Shown here one piece after another: positions 36,102-44,579 of a DNA stretch of 64,000 nt. How positions within the stretch are numbered: the stretch's first letter is position 1; each line of letters begins with the position of its first letter. The DNA lies in the NCBI RefSeq assembly GCF_020524765.1, contig NZ_JAIVLR010000001.1, positions 310,001 through 374,000 of the forward strand, written 5' to 3'. The notes under the pieces are model-generated. The model did not search any database. It had not been told where the DNA came from and saw only the letters and a program-made list of their open reading frames with translations. The DNA is from Qipengyuania gaetbuli. Its GTDB lineage: Bacteria; Pseudomonadota; Alphaproteobacteria; Sphingomonadales; Sphingomonadaceae. The translations under genes were made by a program, and so were the position numbers.

Positions 36102-37439
36102 CTAAAACGCCGCAGCGACTCCGATCTCTCCGGCAAGACGATTGTATTTATATATACCGACGGTTGAAAGATTTTTTTCGTATTCGACCTTCACCACCGG
36201 CGCGAAGTTCCCGAGGCGGAAAGTCCTCAGCGTTCCGGACAAAGCAACCGAGAACCGGTCGTCTAAGCGGCGCTCGGGAAACAGCAGTAGTCGCCGGTCC
36301 GCCTCGAGGTGCGAATAGCCCAGGTCGAGCACGGCCGTGACCGAGCCGAATTCGCGGTAGAGATAGCCGTCGATCCCCGCCGTGACATTGGCATAGCCCG
36401 GATCGCGCGCGCCCGTGCGCACCGCCATGAGGTTTGCGCCCAGGCCGCTGCGCGCATCGAGCGCAAGGTCCACTCCGCTCCGCAGTGCCAGCCGCGTGCC
36501 GTCCTGCAGATCGTTGCGGCGGTTGTCATTGTCCGTGACTGTGGCGGAGACGCGCAGCTGCGCGGTGTCCGATACCGGCAGGCGGTAATCGGCAGTCGCC
36601 CCGACGGTCAGCGAATAGCTTTCCTGCCCGAACCAGCGATGCGATGCGGTGGCGGCCACGTCCAGCGTTCCGCCCCACAGCCGGTATTGCGGCCCTGCCT
36701 GCAAGGCGACGATGTAATCGTCGAACTGGTTTCTCCGGTAAATATCGCCGCTCGCCGACAGACGCAGCAGCAGGTCGGACCGCTTGTCGATCCCGACCTT
36801 GCCGAACAGCTGTCCCTGCAGCGACAGGCCGACACCGGAGGTTTCCTGCGCATCCTCGTCGAGGGTGAAATCGCCCAGGATCGTATCGAGCGTGTCGGAA
36901 CGCGTGGCGCGGTTGATGTTGCTGTCGGGTGCCAGCGCGACACGGAAGCTGGCGCCGAACGGTCGCTGCGCGGTGAGCGCCTGCGCATAGAAGCGCACCA
37001 TCTGCTCCACCTCGGGCGGCAGGCCGGCTGCCTGCGCGGCGCGCAATTCACGGCTCGCTTCGCCAAGGTTGCCCATCATCGCCTGCATCCGCGCCAGTTC
37101 GATGCGGACGCGCGCATTGTCGGGCTCCTCGTCGAGGATACGCCGGAACAGCACGGCGGCATCGGCATAGCGCTGCTGCAGGTCCGCGCGCAGCATGGCG
37201 AGGCGGAACAGCGCTTCGCGTTTCAGCGGGCCTTCCTCGTTCTCCGCCAGCGCCTCGTAGGCCTGGGCGGCAAGCTCCAGCTCGCCGCGATCGCGCGCGG
37301 CATCGGCCACAGCGAAGAGTTCGGCATTGGTCAACTCGACGCTTTGCGCACCGCCGCCAGCCTCTTGTGCGTGCAAGGGCGCACCGACAAGGCAGGACAG
37401 GACCGGACCAAGAAGAAAGAGGCGACGCACCCGCTGCAA
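36102..37439 (-). CDS. Slam-type outer-membrane lipoprotein translocon (DUF560)
   Basis: A 445-residue protein. A signal peptide (LFLLGPVLSCLVGAPLHAQ) is followed by TPR-like helices at about 35-155 (ELELAAQAYEALAENEEGPLKREALFRLA; AAVLFRRILDEEPDNARVRIELARMQAMMGN) and then a beta-barrel of about 290 residues with alternating amphipathic strands, ending in Phe (GEIGVAAAF). This TPR-plus-barrel layout and the final strands (FAPVVKVEYEKNLSTVGIYKYNRL) match the surface lipoprotein assembly modulator family. Slam moves lipoproteins such as TbpB to the outer leaflet. A TbpB-like lipoprotein follows at once. The start is TTG 37439, with GTG 37430 an alternative; neither has a strong ribosome site. 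Confidence 0.85.
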   Translation of the reverse strand: MQRVRRLFLLGPVLSCLVGAPLHAQEAGGGAQSVELTNAELFAVADAARDRGELELAAQAYEALAENEEGPLKREALFRLAMLRADLQQRYADAAVLFRRILDEEPDNARVRIELARMQAMMGNLGEASRELRAAQAAGLPPEVEQMVRFYAQALTAQRPFGASFRVALAPDSNINRATRSDTLDTILGDFTLDEDAQETSGVGLSLQGQLFGKVGIDKRSDLLLRLSASGDIYRRNQFDDYIVALQAGPQYRLWGGTLDVAATASHRWFGQESYSLTVGATADYRLPVSDTAQLRVSATVTDNDNRRNDLQDGTRLALRSGVDLALDARSGLGANLMAVRTGARDPGYANVTAGIDGYLYREFGSVTAVLDLGYSHLEADRRLLLFPERRLDDRFSVALSGTLRTFRLGNFAPVVKVEYEKNLSTVGIYKYNRLAGEIGVAAAF

Positions 37440-37496
37440 TTAGCGGGGCGCGCGGCTATCACCGAACATATTCGTTTATCCTGCACATAATCAGCC

Positions 37497-37522
37497 GGGT
37501 TGATGCAGTTTTACATCAACCC
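37497..37522. promoter_or_regulatory. Perfect 9-bp dyad upstream of the Slam operon
   Basis: GGGTTGATG and CATCAACCC face each other across an eight-base A/T-rich spacer, 58 bases upstream of the Slam start and about 130 bases before the divergent TIR gene. Size and symmetry fit a dimeric repressor operator. It does not resemble the Fur or Zur boxes that I know. It could control one or both genes. Confidence 0.6.
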
Positions 37523-37649
37523 CGCCAGCCATCTAGACTGACGTATTCCGGTCCGTACTTGCGCAGGTGCTGCAGCTGCCCAATCAACGGCTCTCGCAGG
37601 ATGGGAAAATAAGGTATACGCAAGTCCCACAAGGGGGACTGGCGCTACC

Positions 37650-39638
37650 ATGGCGGACGAGGAACGGCAGACCGGGCAAGCGGACGCACCTCGCCCCAGC
37701 GTATTCCTCAGCTACACCCGCACGGACAGCGAACGCGCACGCCAACTGATCTCGGCGCTCGAACAGTCGGGCTTCGACATGTGGTGGGACGGGCTGATCG
37801 AAGGCGGTGTCGATTACCTTCCCACGATCGAATCCGCCCTGCTCGGCGCCGATTGCGTCATCGTCCTGTGGTCTCATGAATCGGTGGAATCCACCTGGGT
37901 TCGCGACGAAGCCGAAAGCGGCCGCGACCGTGGCCGTCTGGTGCCGGTAACGCTCGACGGCACGATCGCCCCGCTCGGCTTCAGGCAGTTGCAGCTGATC
38001 GATGTCAGGGGCTGGAAGGGCGATCCCAAGGCACCGGAAGTCCAACGCATCGTATCCGCAGTAAGGCGGGCGATCGACGCCGGGCAGACGGGCGGGGGCA
38101 AGACCGGCGGCCACCATGCGCATGTCCTCCCGCCCCTGCCCGCCGAAAGAAGGGGAGTCTCCCGCCGGACGCTCGTTCTCGGCGGTCTCGGGGTAGGCGT
38201 GGCGGGGGCGGCCCTCGGCGCATGGCAGTTCGGCCTGCTGCCGGGGAGCAAGGGCGATACGGCCGTGGCCATGGCCGTTCTTGGATTTGCCAATCTGACC
38301 GGGGATGAAGACCAATCCTGGTTCACCAGCGGGCTGTCCAACGAGCTGCGCCAGATGCTCGCGCGCAATCCGCTGCTGCGCGTATCGGCGCCGACGTCAT
38401 CCACGCTGCAAACGGAGGAGGACGATTTTTCCATCGGACGCGCACTCGGCGTGCCGAATATCCTGCGCGGCAGCGTGCAGCGTGCAGGCGATATCGTGCG
38501 CATCAGCGCCGAACTCGTCGCGGTCGAGGACGGCATGGTCCGCTGGGGCGAAACCTACGACCGCAAGCTGGAAGACGTCTTCGCTGTCCAGACCGAAATC
38601 GCCAGCACGGTGGCGCTGCGGCTGGTTGCCCAGATCGCCAGCGAGAGCGAGGCGGCCAGAAGCATTGCCGACCAGGAAGGCGTCGGCGGCACCAAGGACA
38701 TGCAGGCCTATGAAGCGTTCCTGCGCGGCTCTGCCCTTGCAGATGCCTCGGCAGGATACGAGACCGACCGCTCCGCGCTCGAACAGTTCGAGACGGCGAT
38801 CCGGATCGACCCGGCTTTCGCCAAGGCGCACGCCATGCGCGCGCAAATGCTGGCCGCAGTAGCGAATGCGACAGACGATTCCGCCGACTGGGCTCGCCTC
38901 TACGATGCCTCGATCAAGGCTGCAGAGCGCGCCATCGAATTGGCCCCCACCCTGCCCAAGGGGCACATCTCGCTGGGCTTTTCGCTCAACAACGGCCGGC
39001 TCGATCCCAAGGCTGCGCGGCCCCACTACACGCGCGCTCTGGAACTCGCGCCGGGCGATGCCGACGTGCAGCGCGCGGTCGCCCTGTTCTATGCCTATAA
39101 CGGCGAGGGGGCCGAGGCCCTCCGGCTGATCGAGACGGCCCTCAAGCTCGACCCCATCAATCCGCGAGCCTTCCGCACGGCCGGCTTCGTGGCGCTGCTG
39201 GCCGGAGACTTCGCAACCGCATCGGCCCACGGCGAAAAGGCGCTGTCATTCGGCGCCAATTTGTCGAGCGCGCATTACATCGTCGGCGTCTCGCAATACA
39301 TGCTCGGAGATCTTGCGAAGTCGGAGGCTGCCTTCGCACAGGAACCGGTTCCGCTGTTCGGCCAGGTCGGCTTGGCGATCGTGAGGCACAGGCTTGGGCG
39401 GCAGCAAGAGGCAAAGGCGGTCTTCGATGAGATGGTGGCCGATTACGGCGATGCCGGCCTTTACCAGCAGGTGCAGGTCCTTGCCCAATGGGGCGAGAAA
39501 GCGCGCGCCATCGAACTGCTGGCACAGGCAAGCGAGCTCAAGGACCCGGGCCTGCTGTTCGCCCCCAGCGACCCGCTGATCGATCCGCTGCGCGACATGC
39601 CCGAATTCGACCGGATCATCGCACCACTGGCTTGGTAA
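37650..39638 (+). CDS. TIR domain - membrane helix - TolB-like/TPR protein
   Basis: A 662-residue protein with four parts. Residues 16-140 are a TIR_2-type domain (SVFLSYTRTDSERARQLI; IVLWSHESVESTWVRDEAE with E87 in the position of the NADase catalytic Glu). Residues 174-197 are a single membrane helix preceded by SRRTLVLGG. Residues about 205-320 match the TolB-like/FlgO-like nucleotide-free domain (VAVLGFANLTGDEDQSWFTSGLSNELRQML ... LRGSVQRAGDIVRISAELV). Residues about 340-655 are TPR repeats. The TIR part would face the cytoplasm and the TPR part the periplasm. The ribosome site is weak (AAGGGGG, 12 bases away). Signalling or defence roles are inference. Confidence 0.85.
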   Translation: MADEERQTGQADAPRPSVFLSYTRTDSERARQLISALEQSGFDMWWDGLIEGGVDYLPTIESALLGADCVIVLWSHESVESTWVRDEAESGRDRGRLVPVTLDGTIAPLGFRQLQLIDVRGWKGDPKAPEVQRIVSAVRRAIDAGQTGGGKTGGHHAHVLPPLPAERRGVSRRTLVLGGLGVGVAGAALGAWQFGLLPGSKGDTAVAMAVLGFANLTGDEDQSWFTSGLSNELRQMLARNPLLRVSAPTSSTLQTEEDDFSIGRALGVPNILRGSVQRAGDIVRISAELVAVEDGMVRWGETYDRKLEDVFAVQTEIASTVALRLVAQIASESEAARSIADQEGVGGTKDMQAYEAFLRGSALADASAGYETDRSALEQFETAIRIDPAFAKAHAMRAQMLAAVANATDDSADWARLYDASIKAAERAIELAPTLPKGHISLGFSLNNGRLDPKAARPHYTRALELAPGDADVQRAVALFYAYNGEGAEALRLIETALKLDPINPRAFRTAGFVALLAGDFATASAHGEKALSFGANLSSAHYIVGVSQYMLGDLAKSEAAFAQEPVPLFGQVGLAIVRHRLGRQQEAKAVFDEMVADYGDAGLYQQVQVLAQWGEKARAIELLAQASELKDPGLLFAPSDPLIDPLRDMPEFDRIIAPLAW

Positions 39639-39802
39639 GACGCGGAAGGGTTCGGACGCCACACCGTTCAATCCTAGCGAAAACCGGCATTTATCATTAG
39701 AAAATGGCTGGATTCTGCGAATTCTACATCTTGTGCTATAGATGATCCCGGTCGCCCAGAACGGACAGGTCGCGCTCGTACCAATCCCATGGGAGACCCG
39801 CC

Positions 39803-40807
39803 TTGCCTGCTTTCCGCTTTCTCGCCGCCTTCGCCATGTCCGCCACCCTGGCTGTCACCGCCAGTGCCGGCCCGCCTGCAGGCAAGGGCGGAGGAAAAGG
39901 CGAAAAGGGAGATCCGGCCGACTTCCAGCCCGAAATCCTCTACCAGTACAATGGCCGGAAATCGCAGGATGTGCGCCTGACCGACATCAGCGGTTCGTCC
40001 TACGTAACCGTCCATTCCGCAGCGCAGGCGCAGCTCGACGGATTTGTGGCATCAGACGAGGAATTCGCGTTGATCGCTTATGCGGAAGCAGGCGACGTCT
40101 ACCTGACCAACTGGACCGCATCCCCGGTCACGATCGGGACCAAGACGCTCATCTCGGCCCGTATCGACAGGGCGCCTGGCTCGGGGCGCGTAAACTGGAT
40201 GGAATTCTCACCCGACGGCACGCGGCTGGTCTTCACCGAAAGTTCGAGCGAACCGGACAATCTCTGGTCCAACGACGCCCGCCGCCTCTGGGTGTACGAT
40301 ATCGCCAGTGGTGACCTAGCCCCGGTCCTTTGGGACTTCAGCATTCTCGACGTAGCCTGGAGCCCTTTTGACAGCGAGGACAATGTCGTTTTCTTCACGG
40401 GCGGAGCGGTCGGGGTGGAATATCCCGAGCATCTGTACCGCTTCGACATGGGAACGGGTGAACTGACACCGTTCCTCGACTATGGCGAGCATTATACCAG
40501 TCAATATTTCGACATTACCGGCAGACACGCACAAGGCGCGCCGAAGATCGTCATGGCCTACAAGGAAGCGGACGGGCGCGACTACATCCGCATCTACAAT
40601 TTTTCCGGAAACCGCCTCAACGAAACCTGGATGTCGCGCGGCGACATCCTCAGCTTCGACTGTTCGGGGACGCGGGTCATCGGCAAGGACGAGGGATCGA
40701 CCGGGGCCAATCTGACCATCACCGAGCTGGGGGGCAGCGCGAGTGGCTTCCTTTCTGGCCGCGGCGTGCACTCGGTCTCCGACTGGATGCCGCGCAACCC
40801 CTGCTGA
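39803..40807 (+). CDS. Secreted beta-propeller-like (PD40/TolB-type) protein
   Basis: A 334-residue protein with a signal peptide (FLAAFAMSATLAVTASAGPP) and a Gly/Lys-rich linker (AGKGGGKGEKG). The remainder shows propeller-type repeats with the WD40-like PD40 pattern: MEFSPDGTRLVFTESSSEPDNLW, VAWSPFDSEDNVVFFTG and a final C-terminal DWMPRNPC. It probably binds a protein or peptide in the periplasm. TTG 39803 follows GGGAGACCCGCC. It lies 164 bases after the TIR-TPR gene, so it may be co-transcribed, although a TATAGA at 39737 could be part of a separate promoter. No enzyme motif is seen. Confidence 0.75.
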   Translation: MPAFRFLAAFAMSATLAVTASAGPPAGKGGGKGEKGDPADFQPEILYQYNGRKSQDVRLTDISGSSYVTVHSAAQAQLDGFVASDEEFALIAYAEAGDVYLTNWTASPVTIGTKTLISARIDRAPGSGRVNWMEFSPDGTRLVFTESSSEPDNLWSNDARRLWVYDIASGDLAPVLWDFSILDVAWSPFDSEDNVVFFTGGAVGVEYPEHLYRFDMGTGELTPFLDYGEHYTSQYFDITGRHAQGAPKIVMAYKEADGRDYIRIYNFSGNRLNETWMSRGDILSFDCSGTRVIGKDEGSTGANLTITELGGSASGFLSGRGVHSVSDWMPRNPC

Positions 40808-40816
40808 AGAGGCAGC

Positions 40817-41995
40817 TCAGCTCAGCCGGTCGCGGAAGGTCTCGTAGCCGAACTCCTTCACCAGCTCGAGCTGGTCGGTATCGCTGTCCCACAGCCAGAT
40901 GCTGGGCAGCTGAACGCCGTTGAAAGTGTTGGTCTTGACCATCGAATAATGCGCCTGGTCGAGGAAGGCGAAGCGCTTACCGATCTCCGCGCCACCCGGG
41001 ATGCGGTAGTCGCCGATAACGTCGCCTGCGAGGCAGGAGGGCCCGCCGATACGGACTTCGGGCGTCTCGTGGTCGGTCGCCTCGCCCAGCATGGCCGGGC
41101 GATAGGGCGCTTCGATCACGTCGGGCATGTGACAGGTCGCCGAAATATCCGCCACCGCGACCGGCAGGCCGTTGTATCCGGTGTCGAGGATGGTGCCGAC
41201 GAGGATACCGGCATCCAGCGCCACCGCCTCGCCCGGTTCGAGGTAAATCTCCGCGCCCGTGTCTTCCTTGGCGTCGCGCAGGAACTCGACCAGTTCCTCG
41301 CGCTGGTAGTCGGCGCGGGTGATGTGGTGGCCGCCGCCCATGTTGATCCACTTGAGCTGGCCGAACCACGGTTCGATCGCGTCGAACACCTTGTCCCAGG
41401 TTTCGTGCAGCGGCTCGAAATCCTGTTCGCACAGATTGTGGAAGTGGATGCCGTCGACATGCTCCATGATTTCGGGCGTCAGCTGGTCGATCGGAAAGCC
41501 GAGCCGGCTGCCGGGGCTGGAAGGGTCATAGCGCGGTACTTCGCCGGTGGGATGCTGCGGATTGATTCGCAGGCCCACGTCGAAGCTCTGCCCCGCCGCG
41601 CGCGCCGCTTCGAGGATCAGCGAGGCGCGTTCCAGTTGCCCGGGGGAATTGAAGATGACATGGTCGGACAGGCGACAGACCTCTTCCAGTTCCTCCGGTT
41701 TGTAGGCGGCGGAATAGGTGGCGATCTCGCCGTCGTAGAATTCGCTGGCGAGCCGCGCTTCCCACAGGCCCGAGGTGCACACGCCGTCAAGATACTCGCC
41801 GATGATGGGTGCGGTGGCCCACATCGAGAATGCCTTCAGCGCGGCGAGCACCTTGATGTCGGCGGCATCGCGGATGTCGGCCAGCACCTGGCAATTGGCG
41901 CGCAGCTTGGCCGCATCCACCACGAATGCGGGGCTGTCCACGCGGGAGAGGTCGAAGTGGGCAAAGGCCCCCGGGTCGCCGGCTTTGGTTTCCAT
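40817..41995 (-). CDS. nspC: Carboxynorspermidine/carboxyspermidine decarboxylase
   Basis: A 392-residue PLP enzyme of the alanine-racemase-like fold III. The Schiff-base Lys is K54 in LAALKAFSMW, the glycine loop is WINMGGGHHITR, and the C-terminal CLAGDVIGDY supplies the active-site Cys across the dimer. It decarboxylates carboxyspermidine (or carboxynorspermidine) to the polyamine. Its partner dehydrogenase is at 44650 on the same strand, with three other genes between. ATG 41995 gives the standard length; a longer frame exists but has no support. Confidence 0.94.
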   Translation of the reverse strand: METKAGDPGAFAHFDLSRVDSPAFVVDAAKLRANCQVLADIRDAADIKVLAALKAFSMWATAPIIGEYLDGVCTSGLWEARLASEFYDGEIATYSAAYKPEELEEVCRLSDHVIFNSPGQLERASLILEAARAAGQSFDVGLRINPQHPTGEVPRYDPSSPGSRLGFPIDQLTPEIMEHVDGIHFHNLCEQDFEPLHETWDKVFDAIEPWFGQLKWINMGGGHHITRADYQREELVEFLRDAKEDTGAEIYLEPGEAVALDAGILVGTILDTGYNGLPVAVADISATCHMPDVIEAPYRPAMLGEATDHETPEVRIGGPSCLAGDVIGDYRIPGGAEIGKRFAFLDQAHYSMVKTNTFNGVQLPSIWLWDSDTDQLELVKEFGYETFRDRLS

Positions 41996-42035
41996 GGGGC
42001 GCGACTTAGGGTGCGCAGGGGCCGAGGGGAAGAGG

Positions 42036-43016
42036 CTAGTCGCTCGCCCCGCTCGCAGGCGCATCCACACCGAAACGGACCACGCGGTTGCCGTAGACGT
42101 CGATCATGTAGGCGCGCCCCGCACTGTCGAGGGCGATGTCGTGGCCGAGACTGGCGCCTTCGCCTTCCAGCGCGAGGTCGAAGCTGCGCTCCACCGTGCC
42201 GTCGGGCCGGTAGACGCGGACCATGGCGCCGGTGCGGTCGAGCATGTCGCGCCCTTCCACCGCCAGCACCCAGCCCCCGCCAAGCGGTTTGACGCTATAG
42301 GTATGGCCGCGCTCCAGCCCGCGCCACTGGCCGAGCGGTTCGCCTTCGGTCGAGAAGACGGAAATCCGCGCGTTCTCGCGGTCCGCGACATAGACCCGCT
42401 CGCCATCGGTGGAGACGGCGTGGGGCAGGTCGAGTTCGCCCGCGTCCTCGCCCGGACCGCCCCATTCGCCGAGGTATTTGCCCGCGCGGTCGAACAGCGC
42501 GACGCGGGTGTTCACATAGCCGTCCGCCACCAGCACCCTGTCGCCGAGGAAAGCGACGTCGGCAGGCCGTCCGAAGTGATTGCTGTCCTCCCCGCTTTCG
42601 CCGCGCACGCCCATGACCAGCTCTTCCTCGCCGTCATGCGAGAAGCGCAGCACCTGCTCGCGCGCGACATCGGTGATCCAGATGTCATCCTCTGCGTCCA
42701 CCGACAGGCCGTGCGGCATGATGAACTGCCCCGCGCCCCAGCGCGCCAGCAACTGCCCGTCCTGCGAGAACATGAAGACCGTGTCCTCGGCAATCGGCTC
42801 GGTGGTGAAGGGCTCTTCCCATTCGCGGCCCGCGCGGTGGAGCACGAAGACGTGGCCGTGGCTGTCGATATCGACCGCGCTCGGCTGGCCGAAAACCGCA
42901 TCGGCGGGGATCGAGGGCCAGTCGGCGTCGACCTTGCCCCGCGGTGCTTCCTCGCGCGGGGCGCTGCTGCAGGATGCCAGCAACGCGGCGCCGATGATTA
43001 CCTGAATTCCCCTCAT
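42036..43016 (-). CDS. NHL-repeat lipoprotein, peptidyl-alpha-hydroxyglycine lyase-like
   Basis: A 326-residue lipoprotein with lipobox LLASC (lipidated C16) and a six-bladed NHL propeller. Repeats are visible as QPSAVDIDSHGHVFVLHRAGREWE, MPHGLSVDAEDDIWITDVAREQVLRF, RPADVAFLGDRVLVADGYVNTRVALF, LPHAVSTDGERVYVADRENARISVF and GHDIALDSAGRAYMIDVYGNRVVRF. The fold resembles the amidating lyase (PAL) half of eukaryotic peptide-amidating enzymes, but catalysis is unproven. It lies 40 bases upstream of nspC on the same strand and may share its transcript. Confidence 0.85.
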   Translation of the reverse strand: MRGIQVIIGAALLASCSSAPREEAPRGKVDADWPSIPADAVFGQPSAVDIDSHGHVFVLHRAGREWEEPFTTEPIAEDTVFMFSQDGQLLARWGAGQFIMPHGLSVDAEDDIWITDVAREQVLRFSHDGEEELVMGVRGESGEDSNHFGRPADVAFLGDRVLVADGYVNTRVALFDRAGKYLGEWGGPGEDAGELDLPHAVSTDGERVYVADRENARISVFSTEGEPLGQWRGLERGHTYSVKPLGGGWVLAVEGRDMLDRTGAMVRVYRPDGTVERSFDLALEGEGASLGHDIALDSAGRAYMIDVYGNRVVRFGVDAPASGASD

Positions 43017-43064
43017 GGGAGGGGAGGATTACGCGCCTGCCGCCCTGCCGCAAGCCCGAACACG

Positions 43065-43104
43065 AAAAAGGGCGGGAACGACCTGCGCCGCCCCGCCCCC
43101 TTTT
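43065..43104 (-). terminator. Rho-independent terminator after the lipoprotein pair
   Basis: On the minus strand a GC-rich arm (AAAAGGGGGCGGGG) pairs with CCCGCCCTTTTT across a loop of about 14 bases, with a small bulge, and the 3' arm runs into a T-tract. It lies 17 bases after the stop of the 43121 gene. Confidence 0.75.
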
Positions 43105-43120
43105 CTCCTGGCGAAAAGGA

Positions 43121-43753
43121 TTACTTCTCTTCGTCCGCCCGGTAGACCAGCGCCCGCACGGCTCCTTCGTAGGAGAAACCGCGCGACATCATCGCCTCGT
43201 GCCCGCTGCGCCAGTTGGACGCACCGAAGCCGGTGTAGATGGTGGTGACCGAGGTACCGGCCACGATGGTGTCGTGGCTCTGCCCGATGGGTTCGGGATC
43301 GACAGTCACCAGCGCGTAACGCTCGTTCTCCTGCGGCACGAACTGTACCGACAGGAGGCCCGGGCGGAACATGTACTGGTCGCGCGTGAAGGAGCGGGTT
43401 TCCGCGCCTTCGGCATCGAGCAGCACCACCCGCGGCGAAAGCACGCGGGCCAGTTCCAGACCCGCACCCAGTTCCACCATCTTCGTCCGGCCGTCATCCG
43501 GCAGGGCAAAGACCATGTAGGGCGCGGAAACGCCGTTGCGTTCGAGGCACTGACCCGACGCGGAGAGCTGGCTGTCGAGCACCCAGATCTTCTTGTCCTT
43601 GTCCGGCGTCAGGCTGACTGCCGTCACCGTTTCCGGCGTCGAGACACAGTCCGCCCGGTCGAACGACAGCGTTGCCGGCTGGATCGGCACCGTGGTCGCA
43701 CAGCCGGCCAGCATGGCCGAAGTTACTGCCAGAAGAAGCAGTTTGGTCCGCAT
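43121..43753 (-). CDS. Hypothetical lipoprotein
   Basis: A 210-residue lipoprotein that I cannot assign to a family. The signal peptide ends in LAGC (lipidated C18). The mature part is mainly beta-like with two further Cys (RADCVSTPE, SGQCLERNG) that could form a disulphide; YMVFALPDDGRTKMVELGAGLELAR and VSVQFVPQENERYALV-type strands suggest a compact sandwich. It follows another lipoprotein gene by 11 bases and is closed by a terminator, so the two form a two-gene operon. ATG 43753 is fixed by the signal peptide. Confidence 0.78.
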   Translation of the reverse strand: MRTKLLLLAVTSAMLAGCATTVPIQPATLSFDRADCVSTPETVTAVSLTPDKDKKIWVLDSQLSASGQCLERNGVSAPYMVFALPDDGRTKMVELGAGLELARVLSPRVVLLDAEGAETRSFTRDQYMFRPGLLSVQFVPQENERYALVTVDPEPIGQSHDTIVAGTSVTTIYTGFGASNWRSGHEAMMSRGFSYEGAVRALVYRADEEK

Positions 43754-43764
43754 CGCGGCCTCCC

Positions 43765-44460
43765 TTACTTCATCAGCCGGACAGCGGCGTCTGCAACCTG
43801 CTTGAGCGCATCGTCGATACCTTCGGCGAGACGTTCGGGCTGCGAGATCATGTCCTCGCGGTTCTGGAACACGAATTCCGGGTTCGGCGCGAGCGTGACG
43901 ATGCCTGCCTGCGCGTCGACAGGATTGTAGACGATGCGGTTTTCCATCAGCGTCTTGCCGGTCGCTGCATCGACCATCTTCACGTCGGCCGCGACGGTCG
44001 GACGCCACAGCTGGTTGCCTGCGTTGACGTAGCCGTAGCCGGTCACGTTGAAGTCGATCAGTGCCTGCGCACCGGCGGGTGCCACCGGATACTTTTCAAG
44101 GAAAGCACGCTTTTCGCGGTCCGGACCCTGCAGCATCGCACCCTTGATGCCGGCATCCGCAAGCGCGCCGATCAGGTGGGCTTCGAACGTGGCTTCGGGC
44201 GTGTGGTTCACGCTGGCGAGCGCTTCGTTCACGCGATCCTTGCGCGAATCCTGCACACCGGCGTCGATCAGCGCACCGAGCAGGCCGAAGTTGCCCATGG
44301 TGGATGCCGCTTCGTAAGCGATCGCTTCGTCGGGCAGCGTGTCGTCGACGATGCCGACCGAAGTCACCGGAACGGCCGGCGCGGTATAGGGCGTGCCGAC
44401 ATAGGGCGACGCGCAGGCGCCAAGGCTCAGCAGCCCGAGGGCTGCGATAGATTTTTTCAT
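43765..44460 (-). CDS. Hypothetical lipoprotein
   Basis: A 231-residue lipoprotein of unknown family with lipobox LGAC (lipidated C15). The mature chain has a helical region (MGNFGLLGALIDAGVQDSRKDRVNEAL; FEAHLIGALADAGIKGAML) followed by beta-like strands (ALIDFNVTGYGYVNAGNQLWRPTVAADVKMVDAATGKTLME), a mix that recalls lipoproteins with a CsgG/TolB-N-like fold, but I would not assign one. It is the first gene of a two-gene operon with a good promoter upstream and a terminator downstream of the partner. Confidence 0.78.
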   Translation of the reverse strand: MKKSIAALGLLSLGACASPYVGTPYTAPAVPVTSVGIVDDTLPDEAIAYEAASTMGNFGLLGALIDAGVQDSRKDRVNEALASVNHTPEATFEAHLIGALADAGIKGAMLQGPDREKRAFLEKYPVAPAGAQALIDFNVTGYGYVNAGNQLWRPTVAADVKMVDAATGKTLMENRIVYNPVDAQAGIVTLAPNPEFVFQNREDMISQPERLAEGIDDALKQVADAAVRLMK

Positions 44461-44524
44461 GGAAATACGTCCCCTTCAAACCGGGCGAATTATTCCGTCC
44501 CGGTGTCCCTGTTAGACGCGCGCA

Positions 44525-44552
44525 GGTATATATACTCGCCAAATCCGGTCAA
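44525..44552 (-). promoter_or_regulatory. Promoter of the two-lipoprotein operon
   Basis: On the minus strand TTGACC is followed after 16 bases by TATACC, within the alternating stretch GTATATATAC. The -10 lies 65 bases before the lipoprotein ATG. It is downstream of the terminator of the preceding gene, as expected for a separate unit. Confidence 0.6.
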
Positions 44553-44579
44553 TCGTATTCACGCGAGTATTCGGGGCAG

